Origin: Verrucomicrobiota bacterium
Lineage (GTDB): Bacteria; Verrucomicrobiota; Verrucomicrobiia; Limisphaerales; JAEYXS01
DNA: 45,416 nt
Direction: 5' to 3'
NCBI GenBank assembly: GCA_023431185.1
Contig: JAEYXS010000005.1
Location: 1 to 45,416 of the forward strand
Part shown: one piece after another, positions 6,074 through 13,527 of the stretch
Layout: the number at the start of each line of letters is the position of its first letter
How positions within the stretch are numbered: position 1 is the first letter of the stretch
Notes under the pieces: model-generated
Databases searched by the model: none
What the model was told of the DNA's origin: nothing
What the model saw: only the letters and a program-made list of their open reading frames with translations
Position numbers and translations under genes: made by a program

Positions 6074-7470
6074 ACCCCTCCCCCAAATCTGCCGCCGCTG
6101 CGAATGCCGGAACGGTCACCGTCTCCCGCACGTTCGCTGCCCCCGTAGAACGCGTCTGGCACGCCCTCACCTCGCTCGATGCCCTCCGCTTCTGGCTCTT
6201 TCCCATGAGCGGTTTCAAACCCGAGGTCGGCTTCGAATTTGAATTCACCTGCCCGGATGGCAAAGGCAATGAATTCATCCACCACTGCCGCGTGACACAA
6301 GCCGTGCCGAACAAACTCATCGCCTACACCTGGCGCTATGCCGGATATGAAGGCGATTCCCTCGTCACCTTTGAACTCCAGCCCGAGGGCCAGCAAACCC
6401 GCGTCACCGTCACCCACACCGGCCTCGATACCTTCCCGCAGATCGAGTCCTTCGCCCGCTCCAATTTCGAAGCTGGCTGGACCGATATCATCGGCCCCAT
6501 GCTGGAAAAGTATCTCGCGGAAAATCCCGTGGCCCCGCGCGAGATCATCACCACGCGCCTCTTCTCCGCCCCGCGTGAACTCGTCTGGCAGACCTTCACC
6601 GATCCCCAGCACATCACGAACTGGTGGGGCCCACGCGGCTTTAGCACCACCACCCACGCGCATGACCTGAGAGCGGGCGGCATCTGGCGCTACACCATGC
6701 ACGGCCCCGATGGCACCGATTACCCGAACGAGATGGTTTACCATGAAGTCATCGTTGGCGAGCGCCTCAGCTACAGCCACGGCACCGGGTCCGAGGACTA
6801 CCCGCATAAATTCGAAGTCGTCACCACCTTTGCCACGGAAGGCGATCAGACCCGCGTCACCATGCGCAGCGTCTTTAAGACCGCCGAATCCCGCGATTTC
6901 ATCGTCAAAACCTACGGTGCCATCGAGGGTGCCATCCAGACCTTGGAACGTTTCGAGGAACAGCTCGCCTTCGCGCAGGCGGGCGAGGCCTTCACCCTCA
7001 CCCGCACCTTTGCCGCCCCGCGCGACCGCGTCTGGGCTGCTTTCACCGAGGCGGACCGTCTCATGCACTGGTGGGGCCCGAAGAGCTTCACCATGAAAAC
7101 CGCCAAGGTGGATCTCCGCCCCGGCGGCACCTTCCACTACGGGATGCAAGGCCCGGGCGGCGAGGAGATATGGGGCAAGTTCACCTACCGCGAAGTCGCC
7201 GCGCCCGAGCGCCTCGTCTTCCTCCTCTCCTTCTCAGACCCGGCGGGCAACACCGCCCCTCATCCCGGTCACACCACGTGGCCGCTGGAGATGCTGAAAG
7301 TCATCACCTTCACCGAAGCCGGCGGCCAGACCACCGTCACCCTGCGCGGCGTCGCCTTCAAGGCCAGTGCCGAAGCCCGCCAGACCTACCGCGACGGCCA
7401 CGAAAGCATGCGCGGCGGCTTCGGCGCAAGCTGGGATCAACTCGCCGAATACCTGGCCAAAACGAAATAA
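6070..7470 (+). CDS. Triple SRPBCC (AHSA1-like) domain protein
   Basis: A 466-residue protein made of three consecutive SRPBCC/START-fold domains: about residues 15-152, 157-302 and 311-464. Each starts with the typical strand (VSRTFAAPVERVWHAL, TTRLFSAPRELVWQTF, LTRTFAAPRDRVWAAF). Domains 2 and 3 carry the NWWGPRGF / HWWGPKSF loop, and domain 1 has a variant (FWLFPMSGF). Domains of this family bind hydrophobic ligands in a deep cavity; most bacterial members are single-domain and uncharacterised. It is coupled to the ArsR gene by an ATGA overlap and is probably repressed by it. The three-domain fusion looks like a genuine tandem duplication, since the frame is open throughout and the domains differ clearly. 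Cytoplasmic, no signal peptide. Confidence 0.88.
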   Translation: MNPSPKSAAAANAGTVTVSRTFAAPVERVWHALTSLDALRFWLFPMSGFKPEVGFEFEFTCPDGKGNEFIHHCRVTQAVPNKLIAYTWRYAGYEGDSLVTFELQPEGQQTRVTVTHTGLDTFPQIESFARSNFEAGWTDIIGPMLEKYLAENPVAPREIITTRLFSAPRELVWQTFTDPQHITNWWGPRGFSTTTHAHDLRAGGIWRYTMHGPDGTDYPNEMVYHEVIVGERLSYSHGTGSEDYPHKFEVVTTFATEGDQTRVTMRSVFKTAESRDFIVKTYGAIEGAIQTLERFEEQLAFAQAGEAFTLTRTFAAPRDRVWAAFTEADRLMHWWGPKSFTMKTAKVDLRPGGTFHYGMQGPGGEEIWGKFTYREVAAPERLVFLLSFSDPAGNTAPHPGHTTWPLEMLKVITFTEAGGQTTVTLRGVAFKASAEARQTYRDGHESMRGGFGASWDQLAEYLAKTK

Positions 7471-7518
7471 ACCGAACGCAAAACCAGTCGCTCTCAAAGT
7501 GCCACAGCGCTCCCGCCT

Positions 7519-7643
7519 CCCTCTCTTCCAACGGCAGTTGGAGGAGAGGGCTGGGGAGAGGAGGCCCTAAACCAACCGCCAAGAGATCGCTGCAAAATGC
7601 AATCAACGCGGCAAATGTTCCCCCCTCTCCCCAAGGGAGAGGG
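7519..7643. repeat. Pair of GGAGAGGG-type palindromic repeats
   Basis: CCCTCTCTTCCAAC pairs with GTTGGAGGAGAGGG around a GGCA loop. About 70 bases further CCCTCTCCC pairs with GGGAGAGGG around CAA. The same family of hairpin recurs at 13462-13487. Confidence 0.7.
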
Positions 7644-7777
7644 TCGGGGTGAGGGGAAAGGAAACTCACCTAAGCAAAACGCGCTCCCATATACATACGA
7701 ATGTGCCTATCGCGCTCTTATGGGTGGAAGCCGCACTGCGGCCGGACGTGACAATTTACAAAAAAAGTGCCCATGCT

Positions 7778-7805
7778 TGTCCTCAGCCAGGAAATCCATT
7801 CGTCA
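7778..7805 (+). promoter_or_regulatory. Proposed ECF42-type promoter, copy 1
   Basis: TGTCC (7778-7782), 15 bases, then ATTCGTCA (7798-7805), ending 40 bases before the ATG at 7846. The two blocks and their spacing recur before three other transcription units in the block that contains the ECF42-like sigma gene. This copy differs from the others only in the last bases (CGTCA instead of CGTTG). Confidence 0.6.
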
Positions 7806-7845
7806 TAGAGTCAGATAACGGACTTAAAAAACGATTCTGCACCCT

Positions 7846-8409
7846 ATGACCACAACCAAGAAACGCACCATGCTCATCCCCATCCTGATCGTCTTGAGCG
7901 TCATCATCGCCGGCATCCTTCTCGTCGCCGCCACCCGGCCTGATGATTTCCGCGTCAGCCGCTCCACCACCATCGCCGCGCCCGCCTCTGCCGCCTTCCC
8001 TTACATCAATGAGACGAAGAAATGGGAGATCTGGAATCCCTGGGGCAAACTCGATCCGAACATGAAACTCACCTACGACGGCCCGGCCTCGGGTGTCGGC
8101 TCCAGTTATTCATGGGAAGGCAACAACCAGGTCGGCGTCGGCAAACTCACCATCACCGAGAGCAAACCGGATGAACTCGTCCGCTTCCGCCTCGACTTCT
8201 ACAAGCCCATGGCTGGCACAAGTGATGCTGAATTCACCTTCAAACCTGAAGGCGACAAAACCACCGTCACCTGGACCATGACCGGCAAGAACAACTTCAT
8301 CGCCAAAGTCATGTGCCTCTTCATGAACATGGAAAAGATGATGAACGAGCAATTCGACAAAGGCCTCAACGACTTGAAGCAAGCCGTTGAAGGCGAAGTG
8401 AAGAAATAA
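7846..8409 (+). CDS. Membrane-anchored SRPBCC (polyketide cyclase-like) protein
   Basis: A 187-residue protein with one N-terminal transmembrane helix (about residues 9-27, ILIVLSVIIAGILLVAA) followed by an SRPBCC-fold domain (FRVSRSTTIAAPASAAFPYI ... WEIWNPWGKLDPNMKLTY ... GVGSSYSWEGN). The W-x-x-W-N-P-W block is typical of the polyketide_cyc2-like membrane-tethered subgroup. The family's ligands are mostly unknown. It is first gene of a run with the BNR protein (24-base gap), the MoaD-like gene and another SRPBCC gene, behind the proposed ECF42-type promoter. Confidence 0.85.
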   Translation: MTTTKKRTMLIPILIVLSVIIAGILLVAATRPDDFRVSRSTTIAAPASAAFPYINETKKWEIWNPWGKLDPNMKLTYDGPASGVGSSYSWEGNNQVGVGKLTITESKPDELVRFRLDFYKPMAGTSDAEFTFKPEGDKTTVTWTMTGKNNFIAKVMCLFMNMEKMMNEQFDKGLNDLKQAVEGEVKK

Positions 8410-8433
8410 ATACGGCATAACCAGGAATCATCT

Positions 8434-9594
8434 ATGAGCAGCGTACGCGTATTGGTAGGCACCAAAAAAGGGGCGTTCATCTTGACCGCCGATGGCAAAC
8501 GCGAGAACTGGACCGTCAACGGCCCGCTCTTCGCCGGCTGGGAGATGTATCACCTCAAGGGCTCGCCCCTCGACCCGAACCGCATCTACGCCTCGCAGAC
8601 CAGCGGCTGGTTCGGCCAGATCATCCAGCGCTCCGATGACGGCGGCAAGACATGGTCCACGCCCGGCGGCGAACCCATGCCCGATCCCACCGGTATGCCT
8701 TCTGGTCAGAGCAACAACTTCACCTACGAAGGCAGCGTGGGCACGCACAAATGGTATGACGGCACCCAGCATCCGTGGGAATTCAAACGCATCTGGCACC
8801 TCGAACCCTCCCTCACCGAACCCGACGTCGTCTATGCCGGTGCCGAAGATGCCGCCATCTTCAAGAGCGTGAATGCCGGCAAGTCCTGGTCGGAACTCCC
8901 CGGCCTGCGCAGCGCCAAGGGCCACCTCTGGCAACCCGGTGCGGGCGGCATGGCCGTGCACACCATCATCCAGGACCCGAAGAATCCGCAACGCATCTAC
9001 ATCGCCATCTCCGCTGCTGGCGCCTTCCGCACCGATGACGGTGGCCAGACGTGGAAAGCCATCAACAAGGGCCTGAAATCCCAATACGAACTGCCCGATC
9101 CCGATGCCGAGGTCGGCCATTGCGTACATCGCATCGCCATCCATCCCTCGCGCCCGGACGTGGTTTACATGCAGAAGCACTGGGATGTCATGCGCAGCGA
9201 TAACGCCGGCGAACTCTGGCACGATGTCAGCGGCAATCTCCCGTCCGATTTCGGTTTCCCTATCGACGTCCACGCGCACGAACCCGAGACCATCTACGTC
9301 GTCCCCATCAAGAGCGATTCCGAGCATTACCCGCCGGAGGGCAAGCTGCGCGTCTATCGCAGTCGCAAAGGCGGCAACGAATGGGAAGCCCTCACGAACG
9401 GCCTCCCGCAAAAGGACTGCTACGTGAACGTCCTCCGCGATGCCATGGCCGTCGATTCACTCGATTCCTGCGGCATCTACTTCGGCACCACCGGCGGCCA
9501 GGTCTATTGCTCACCCGATGGCGGCGACACATGGCGCGCCATCGTGCGCGATCTCCCCGCCGTCTTGTCCGTCGAAGTCCAGACGCTCCCATGA
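8434..9594 (+). CDS. BNR/sialidase-like beta-propeller protein
   Basis: A 386-residue protein built of BNR (Asp-box) repeats: RSDDGGKTWS, KSVNAGKSWSEL, RTDDGGQTWKAI, RSDNAGELWHDV, RSRKGGNEWEAL and SPDGGDTWRAI, spaced as in a beta-propeller. It resembles the exo-alpha-sialidase/VPS10-like group, but no signal peptide is visible, so it is probably cytoplasmic and I would not infer sialidase activity. The stop overlaps the next start by four bases (ATGA), coupling it to the MoaD-like gene. Confidence 0.85.
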   Translation: MSSVRVLVGTKKGAFILTADGKRENWTVNGPLFAGWEMYHLKGSPLDPNRIYASQTSGWFGQIIQRSDDGGKTWSTPGGEPMPDPTGMPSGQSNNFTYEGSVGTHKWYDGTQHPWEFKRIWHLEPSLTEPDVVYAGAEDAAIFKSVNAGKSWSELPGLRSAKGHLWQPGAGGMAVHTIIQDPKNPQRIYIAISAAGAFRTDDGGQTWKAINKGLKSQYELPDPDAEVGHCVHRIAIHPSRPDVVYMQKHWDVMRSDNAGELWHDVSGNLPSDFGFPIDVHAHEPETIYVVPIKSDSEHYPPEGKLRVYRSRKGGNEWEALTNGLPQKDCYVNVLRDAMAVDSLDSCGIYFGTTGGQVYCSPDGGDTWRAIVRDLPAVLSVEVQTLP

Positions 9595-9887
9595 TCCGCG
9601 TTACGCTGCCATATCACCTGCGCAACCTCGCGCGCATCGAAGGCGAGATCACTCTCGACTTGGGCGCTGACGCGACCATCGCCCAAGTCCTCGATGCGCT
9701 CGAAGCCAAGTATCCCATGCTGCGCGGCACCATGCGCGATCACGGCACGTTGAAGCGCCGTCCCTTCATCCGCTTCTTCGCGTGCAAGGAAGACCTGTCC
9801 CTCGAACCGACTGACACCAAACTCCCTGAAGCAGTCCTCAACGGCACCGAGCCCTTCCTCATCGTCGGCGCGATGGCCGGCGGCTGA
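9591..9887 (+). CDS. MoaD/ThiS-family ubiquitin-like protein with C-terminal GG
   Basis: A 98-residue protein beginning MIRVTLPYHLRNLARI and ending AMAGG. The length, the beta-grasp pattern and the terminal diglycine match sulfur-carrier proteins of the MoaD/ThiS family, whose C-terminal glycine is adenylated and thiocarboxylated by an E1-like enzyme. The frame is open far upstream, but the start at 9591 gives the proper family N-terminus and overlaps the preceding stop. No molybdopterin or thiamine genes are nearby, so it is probably not a standard MoaD or ThiS; its pairing with the BNR gene is the only clue to its role. Confidence 0.8.
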   Translation: MIRVTLPYHLRNLARIEGEITLDLGADATIAQVLDALEAKYPMLRGTMRDHGTLKRRPFIRFFACKEDLSLEPTDTKLPEAVLNGTEPFLIVGAMAGG

Positions 9888-9894
9888 CAAATCT

Positions 9895-10413
9895 ATGAGT
9901 ACCATCAATACACCTGCCGAACCGCAAGTCTGCATCACGCGCATGTTCGATGCTCCCCGTGAATTCGTCTTCCAGGCGTGGAGCGATGCCGCTCATCTCA
10001 GTCGCTGGTTCGCACCGAACGGTTGCACCATCACTTTCAAGAAACTTGATTTTCGCAAAGGCGGCACCATCCACTCTTGCATCCACACGCCGGATGGCTA
10101 CGAGTGCTGGTGTGTCGGTGAATACATCGAGATCACGCCGAACGAACGCATCGTTTACACCATGGCCATCGCTGATGCCGCCGGGAATCGCGTGAGCGCC
10201 GCCGATCGCGGCATAGACCCGGCCTGGCCGGAAGAAACCGTGCTGACCGTCACCTTCAAGGACATCGATGGCCGCACGGAACTCACCTTGCGTCAGACCG
10301 TCGGTGAAGCCCTCGCCAAACGCACCGGCGCCCACCCGAGTTGGCTCCAGATGCTCGACCGTCTCGATGCCGACCTCGCGAAGACGCTCAACGAGCTTTG
10401 GGAAAAGGCCTGA
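9895..10413 (+). CDS. SRPBCC (AHSA1-like) domain protein
   Basis: A 172-residue single-domain SRPBCC protein: ITRMFDAPREFVFQAWSDAA is the first strand and helix, then HLSRWFAPNGCTITFKKLDF, the family's W-x-P loop, and a final helix MLDRLDADLAKTLNEL. It has no signal peptide. It starts 7 bases after the MoaD-like stop and closes that run of genes. Proteins of this family often sit in ECF42 sigma clusters together with VOC, DoxX and YCII genes, as here. Ligand unknown. Confidence 0.88.
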   Translation: MSTINTPAEPQVCITRMFDAPREFVFQAWSDAAHLSRWFAPNGCTITFKKLDFRKGGTIHSCIHTPDGYECWCVGEYIEITPNERIVYTMAIADAAGNRVSAADRGIDPAWPEETVLTVTFKDIDGRTELTLRQTVGEALAKRTGAHPSWLQMLDRLDADLAKTLNELWEKA

Positions 10414-10432
10414 GGTAAATAAGTTCACCGGA

Positions 10433-10460
10433 TGTCCTGAAATGGAATTCCCGTTCGTTG
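10433..10460 (+). promoter_or_regulatory. Proposed ECF42-type promoter, copy 2
   Basis: TGTCC (10433-10437), 15 bases, GTTCGTTG (10453-10460), ending 31 bases before the ATG at 10492. It shares an extended match with copy 3 (ATGTCCTGA and TTCCCGTTCGTTG). Confidence 0.7.
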
Positions 10461-10491
10461 TAATGCCGAAGACCGAAACAAAACTGAAATT

Positions 10492-10941
10492 ATGAATACA
10501 CAAATCAAGAATCCCATCGTCCACCCTTACCTGAGCTTCGAAGGCCGTTGCGAAGAAGCGCTGAACTTTTACACCAAGACCATCGGGGCCAAGGTCGATA
10601 TGGTCATGCGCTTCAAAGACGCACCTCCGGGCAATGAAGATTGTGCTGGCGGCGGCACGCCGCCTCCTGGCGACAAAGTGATGCACGCGAGCTTCCACGT
10701 CGGCGAATCCATGCTCATGGCCACGGACGGCATGTGCTCGGGCAAGGCCGCGTTCCAGGGCATCTCGCTCTCCCTCAGCCTGCCGACGGAAGCCGATGCC
10801 GACCGCGTATTCAACGCATTGGCCGACGGCGGCCAAGTGATGATGCCGCTCGGCAAAACGTTCTTTGCCAAGAGCTTCGGCATGGTGGTGGACAAGTTCG
10901 GCGTCTGCTGGATGATCATCGTCCCCGCTCCCATGCCCTAA
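10492..10941 (+). CDS. VOC-family (PhnB-like glyoxalase-fold) protein
   Basis: A 149-residue protein of the PhnB/3-demethylubiquinone-methyltransferase-like branch of the vicinal oxygen chelate superfamily: VHPYLSFEGRCEEALNFYTK at the N-terminus, the MHASFHVGESMLMATDG strand pair in the middle and the closing VDKFGVCWMIIV strand. The branch often lacks a full metal-binding set, and the reaction is unknown. It lies behind a proposed ECF42-type promoter and heads a unit with DoxX and DUF1428. Confidence 0.88.
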   Translation: MNTQIKNPIVHPYLSFEGRCEEALNFYTKTIGAKVDMVMRFKDAPPGNEDCAGGGTPPPGDKVMHASFHVGESMLMATDGMCSGKAAFQGISLSLSLPTEADADRVFNALADGGQVMMPLGKTFFAKSFGMVVDKFGVCWMIIVPAPMP

Positions 10942-10980
10942 ACGTGGCCATCGGGAACAGATTCTGCTAGCCTTGGTATT

Positions 10981-11361
10981 ATGAAAATCGCGACCATCAT
11001 CGTCCGCGTCCTGTTGGGACTGCTCTTTGCAGCTTCCGCCGCCGTTGTGTTGTTCGGTAAAGTAGAGGCCCCAGAAATGACCGGGGACGTGAAAACCTTC
11101 ATGGACGGCATGATGGCCTCAAAGTATCTGCTCCCATTCATCAAGATCACGGAACTCGTCTGCGGCCTGCTCCTGATCTCGGGGCGGTTCGTACCGCTGG
11201 CGACGGTGATGATCTTTCCGGTCACCCTGAACATCTTCTTCTATCACGCGTTCCTTCAGCCGAATGTGATGTCCGTTTTGATACTCGCCGCGAATCTCTT
11301 CCTCGCCTACGCCTGCCGGAAGAATTACGAAGGGCTGCTGGCCGCCAAAATCACCACTTAA
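10981..11361 (+). CDS. DoxX-family membrane protein
   Basis: A 126-residue protein with four likely transmembrane helices, starting MKIATIIVRVLLGLLFAASA, typical of the DoxX/DoxD group. The family has been linked to redox and thiol-related membrane processes, but its reaction is unsettled. It sits 39 bases after the VOC gene and 33 before the DUF1428 gene, probably in one transcript under the proposed ECF42-type promoter. Confidence 0.8.
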   Translation: MKIATIIVRVLLGLLFAASAAVVLFGKVEAPEMTGDVKTFMDGMMASKYLLPFIKITELVCGLLLISGRFVPLATVMIFPVTLNIFFYHAFLQPNVMSVLILAANLFLAYACRKNYEGLLAAKITT

Positions 11362-11394
11362 AGAAACACCAACAATCAAAGAGAAAACAAACCT

Positions 11395-11754
11395 ATGAAC
11401 TACGTCGATGGATACGTGCTGGCCGTGCCGAAAAAGAACCTGAAAAAATATTTCGCGATCGCGAAGAAGGCTTCGAAGATCTGGAAGGAACACGGTGCCT
11501 TGGAATATTACGAAGCCGCGGGCGATGACTTGAATGTCAAATTCGGCGTCCCCTTCCCGAAGCTGGCCAAGTGCAAGCCGGGCGAGACCGTAGTCTTCGC
11601 CTGGGTCGTCTATAAGTCCCGTGCCCACCGCGACAAGGTGAACAAGAAAGTGATGGAAGACCCGCGCCTCCACGCGATTTGCGACCCGAAGGACATGCCG
11701 TTCGATTGCAAGCGCATGACCTTCGGTGGCTTCAAGATCGCCGTGGCAGCGTAA
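11395..11754 (+). CDS. DUF1428-family protein
   Basis: A 119-residue protein beginning MNYVDGYVLAVPKKNLKKY, with VVFAWVVYKSRAHRDKVNKK and PFDCKRMTFGGFKI near the end, all characteristic of DUF1428 (a dimeric alpha/beta-barrel-like fold of unknown function). It is the last gene of its unit; a strong terminator follows 17 bases after the stop. Such genes commonly accompany YCII, VOC and SRPBCC genes in ECF sigma clusters, as here. Confidence 0.88.
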   Translation: MNYVDGYVLAVPKKNLKKYFAIAKKASKIWKEHGALEYYEAAGDDLNVKFGVPFPKLAKCKPGETVVFAWVVYKSRAHRDKVNKKVMEDPRLHAICDPKDMPFDCKRMTFGGFKIAVAA

Positions 11755-11770
11755 CTCGGCTGCTCCGTCA

Positions 11771-11803
11771 AAGCGCGAACCGGTCAAAGGTTCGCGCTTT
11801 TTT
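11771..11803 (+). terminator. Rho-independent terminator
   Basis: Perfect 11-base arms, AAGCGCGAACC (11771-11781) and GGTTCGCGCTT (11789-11799), with a 7-base loop and a run of six T. It ends the VOC-DoxX-DUF1428 unit. Confidence 0.9.
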
Positions 11804-11826
11804 ATCGGAGAATGCCAGCGGAATGA

Positions 11827-11854
11827 TGTCCTGATTTCGCCTTCCCGTTCGTTG
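11827..11854 (+). promoter_or_regulatory. Proposed ECF42-type promoter, copy 3
   Basis: TGTCC (11827-11831), 15 bases, GTTCGTTG (11847-11854), ending 23 bases before the ATG at 11878 and placed right after a terminator, which makes a promoter here necessary. Confidence 0.72.
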
Positions 11855-11877
11855 ATACATTGAAACAGTCAAACCCT

Positions 11878-12423
11878 ATGAAAACCATAGCGACGAAAAT
11901 CACTTCCAATGCCGCCATCCCGAAGAAGCTGACGCCCTGCCTGTGGTATGACGGCAACGCAGAAGAGGCCGTGGCATTCTATCGTTCGATCTTCAAGAAG
12001 ACAAAACTCCTGAGTGTGACCCGTTACAGTGATGCCGGCCCCGGCAAGTCGGGTTCCGTGATGACCATGAAGTTCCGGCTCGAAGGCCAGGACTTCCTCG
12101 CCCTGAACGGCGGGCCGCATTACAAGTTCACCCCGGCCATCTCCTTCATCATCGACTGCGCGGACCAGGCGGAGGTGGATTATTTCTGGGACAAGCTTTC
12201 GGAAGGTGGCCAGATCCAACAGTGCGGCTGGCTCACCGACAAGTTCGGTCTCTGCTGGCAGGTGGTGCCTCGGGGATTGATCGAGCTGTATGAGACCAAG
12301 GATGCGGCGAAAGTGAAACGCGTCATGGAAGCCATGATGAAAATGGTCAAGCTGGACATCGCTGTGCTTGAAGCCGCAGCCAAAGGTGAAACCAAACCCA
12401 GGAAGACAGTAAAGAAGGCGTAG
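11878..12423 (+). CDS. VOC-family (3-dmu-9_3-mt-like) protein with C-terminal extension
   Basis: A 181-residue glyoxalase-fold protein: TPCLWYDGNAEEAVAFYRSI, then the FLALNGGPHYKFTPAISFII strand region and CGWLTDKFGLCWQVVP, the hallmark end of the PhnB-like 3-dmu-9 group. A basic helical tail (about 145-181, MEAMMKMVKLDIAVLEAA ... KPRKTVKKA) follows. The ATG at 11878 is preferred to an in-frame TTG 18 bases upstream. It is monocistronic or the first gene of a short unit behind promoter copy 3. Reaction unknown. Confidence 0.88.
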   Translation: MKTIATKITSNAAIPKKLTPCLWYDGNAEEAVAFYRSIFKKTKLLSVTRYSDAGPGKSGSVMTMKFRLEGQDFLALNGGPHYKFTPAISFIIDCADQAEVDYFWDKLSEGGQIQQCGWLTDKFGLCWQVVPRGLIELYETKDAAKVKRVMEAMMKMVKLDIAVLEAAAKGETKPRKTVKKA

Positions 12424-12427
12424 TTGC

Positions 12428-12455
12428 TGTCCTTTTACCATCCCCCCATTCGTTG
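12428..12455 (+). promoter_or_regulatory. Proposed ECF42-type promoter, copy 4
   Basis: TGTCC (12428-12432), 15 bases, ATTCGTTG (12448-12455), ending 44 bases before the ATG at 12500. Same blocks and spacing as the other three. Confidence 0.68.
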
Positions 12456-12499
12456 AATGATTGAAGCGGAACAACATCCTCCGGCTTCGCCATAAAAAC

Positions 12500-12895
12500 A
12501 TGAGCACCAAAACTGATTATCTTTTTCTCATCCGCGGCGCGGATTGGGACAAAGGGCTTTCCCCGGAAGAACTCCAGCAGGTCATGAACCGGACGATGCG
12601 CTGGTTCGAAAACCTGCACCAGCAAGGCCGCGTGAAAGGGGGCCAGCCCCTGGGCGCGGAAGGCAAGACGGTCTCCGGCAAGAAAGCCACGATCTCTGAC
12701 GGACCTTTTGTGGAGTCCAAGGAAACTATCGGCGGCTACCTCATCGTTCAGGCGGAGAGTCTGGACGAGGCGACACGGCTGGCCAGCTCGTTCCCGAACC
12801 TGGCCTATGGCTGCTCCATCGAAGTGCGGCCATTGACAGAAGAATGCGCTACGTATCAACGCGCCAAGCAACAACTGGCGCTCGCCACCGCTTGA
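12500..12895 (+). CDS. YCII/DGPF-domain protein, first copy
   Basis: A 131-residue YCII-related protein (dimeric ferredoxin-like barrel) with the DGPF signature in ISDGPFVESKETIGGYLIVQ and a conserved YLFLIRGADWDKGLSPEEL start. The ATG at 12500 is preferred over an earlier in-frame ATG at 12461 because it gives the family N-terminus. DGPF proteins are, to my knowledge, the typical partners of ECF42 sigma factors, and this gene and its neighbour lie just upstream of such a sigma gene. Biochemical role not established. Confidence 0.88.
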   Translation: MSTKTDYLFLIRGADWDKGLSPEELQQVMNRTMRWFENLHQQGRVKGGQPLGAEGKTVSGKKATISDGPFVESKETIGGYLIVQAESLDEATRLASSFPNLAYGCSIEVRPLTEECATYQRAKQQLALATA

Positions 12896-12926
12896 CAGAA
12901 ACCACAACCTGACGACACATAACATC

Positions 12927-13319
12927 ATGAGCACTACCCCTGAACAATCCGATTACATGCTGCTCTTCCGCGGCAACGACTGGGACAAGGGCCTATCCCC
13001 GCAAGAACTCCAGAAAGTCGTCACTGACTGGATGGCGTGGTTCGAGCGGTTGAAGCAGGAGGGCAAGGCGCTCTCCGGTCATCCATTGCAGAACGAGGGC
13101 AAGCTCGTCTCCGGCAAGAACGGCAAGTCCGTCGCAGACGGCCCGTTCGCGGAATCGAAAGAAGCGATCGGCGGTTATTTCTATCTGCGCGTCTCCGGTG
13201 AGGCGGAAGCCATCACCATCGCGCAGATGTGTCCGGCGCTGGAGCATGGTCTTGTCGTGGAAGTGCGCCCGGTGGCGGACATCTGTGGCATGCGCGAGCG
13301 GCTAAAGAAGCGGGTGTGA
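12927..13319 (+). CDS. YCII/DGPF-domain protein, second copy
   Basis: A 130-residue paralogue of the preceding gene: YMLLFRGNDWDKGLSPQELQ matches its start, and VADGPFAESKEAIGGYFYLR its DGPF core. The 31-base gap and absence of a separate promoter motif suggest cotranscription with the first copy. The pair probably arose by tandem duplication followed by divergence, and may form heterodimers (inference). Confidence 0.88.
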   Translation: MSTTPEQSDYMLLFRGNDWDKGLSPQELQKVVTDWMAWFERLKQEGKALSGHPLQNEGKLVSGKNGKSVADGPFAESKEAIGGYFYLRVSGEAEAITIAQMCPALEHGLVVEVRPVADICGMRERLKKRV

Positions 13320-13440
13320 CCGCAACTGAAGTGTGCGCGTGAGTAACATGCTGGCGTGTGTCTTCAACACAAAGCGAGAGCAATCAAGAAACGCACCACT
13401 AGAACTTTGGCCACCCTATGTTTCGGCTCACTCCTCACCC

Positions 13441-13487
13441 GGTTCCGCTCCGCGCGGAACCGACCTCTCCTCATTAGAGGAGAGGTC
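13441..13487. repeat. Two adjacent perfect hairpins
   Basis: GGTTCCGC (13441-13448) pairs with GCGGAACC (13454-13461). Directly next to it GACCTCTCCTC (13462-13472) pairs with GAGGAGAGGTC (13477-13487) around ATTA. The second belongs to the family seen at 7519-7643. The pair lies between the YCII genes and the sigma gene and could act as a transcription barrier, although no T-run follows. Confidence 0.75.
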
Positions 13488-13527
13488 ACATTGCACATGC
13501 TTCTACGTTTTCATCCGGAAATAGATC

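Larger units (their letters stand above)
7471..7845. other. Intergenic region with two palindromic repeats and a promoter
   Basis: This 375-base gap has no convincing gene. It holds a hairpin with 14-base arms (7519-7532 / 7537-7550, one mismatch), a second with perfect 9-base arms (7623-7631 / 7635-7643), and the proposed ECF42-type promoter at 7778-7805. The short open frames here run through the repeats and are not credible genes. Confidence 0.6.

Noticed and set aside
6034..7149. Minus-strand open frame opposite the triple SRPBCC gene (371 residues)
   Set aside because: Gly/Ala-rich shadow of the high-GC third-position pattern; the plus strand gives three clear SRPBCC domains.
8434..9594. 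True sialidase activity of the BNR protein
   Set aside because: Asp-box repeats alone define a propeller, there is no signal peptide, and I cannot identify the arginine triad of sialidases.
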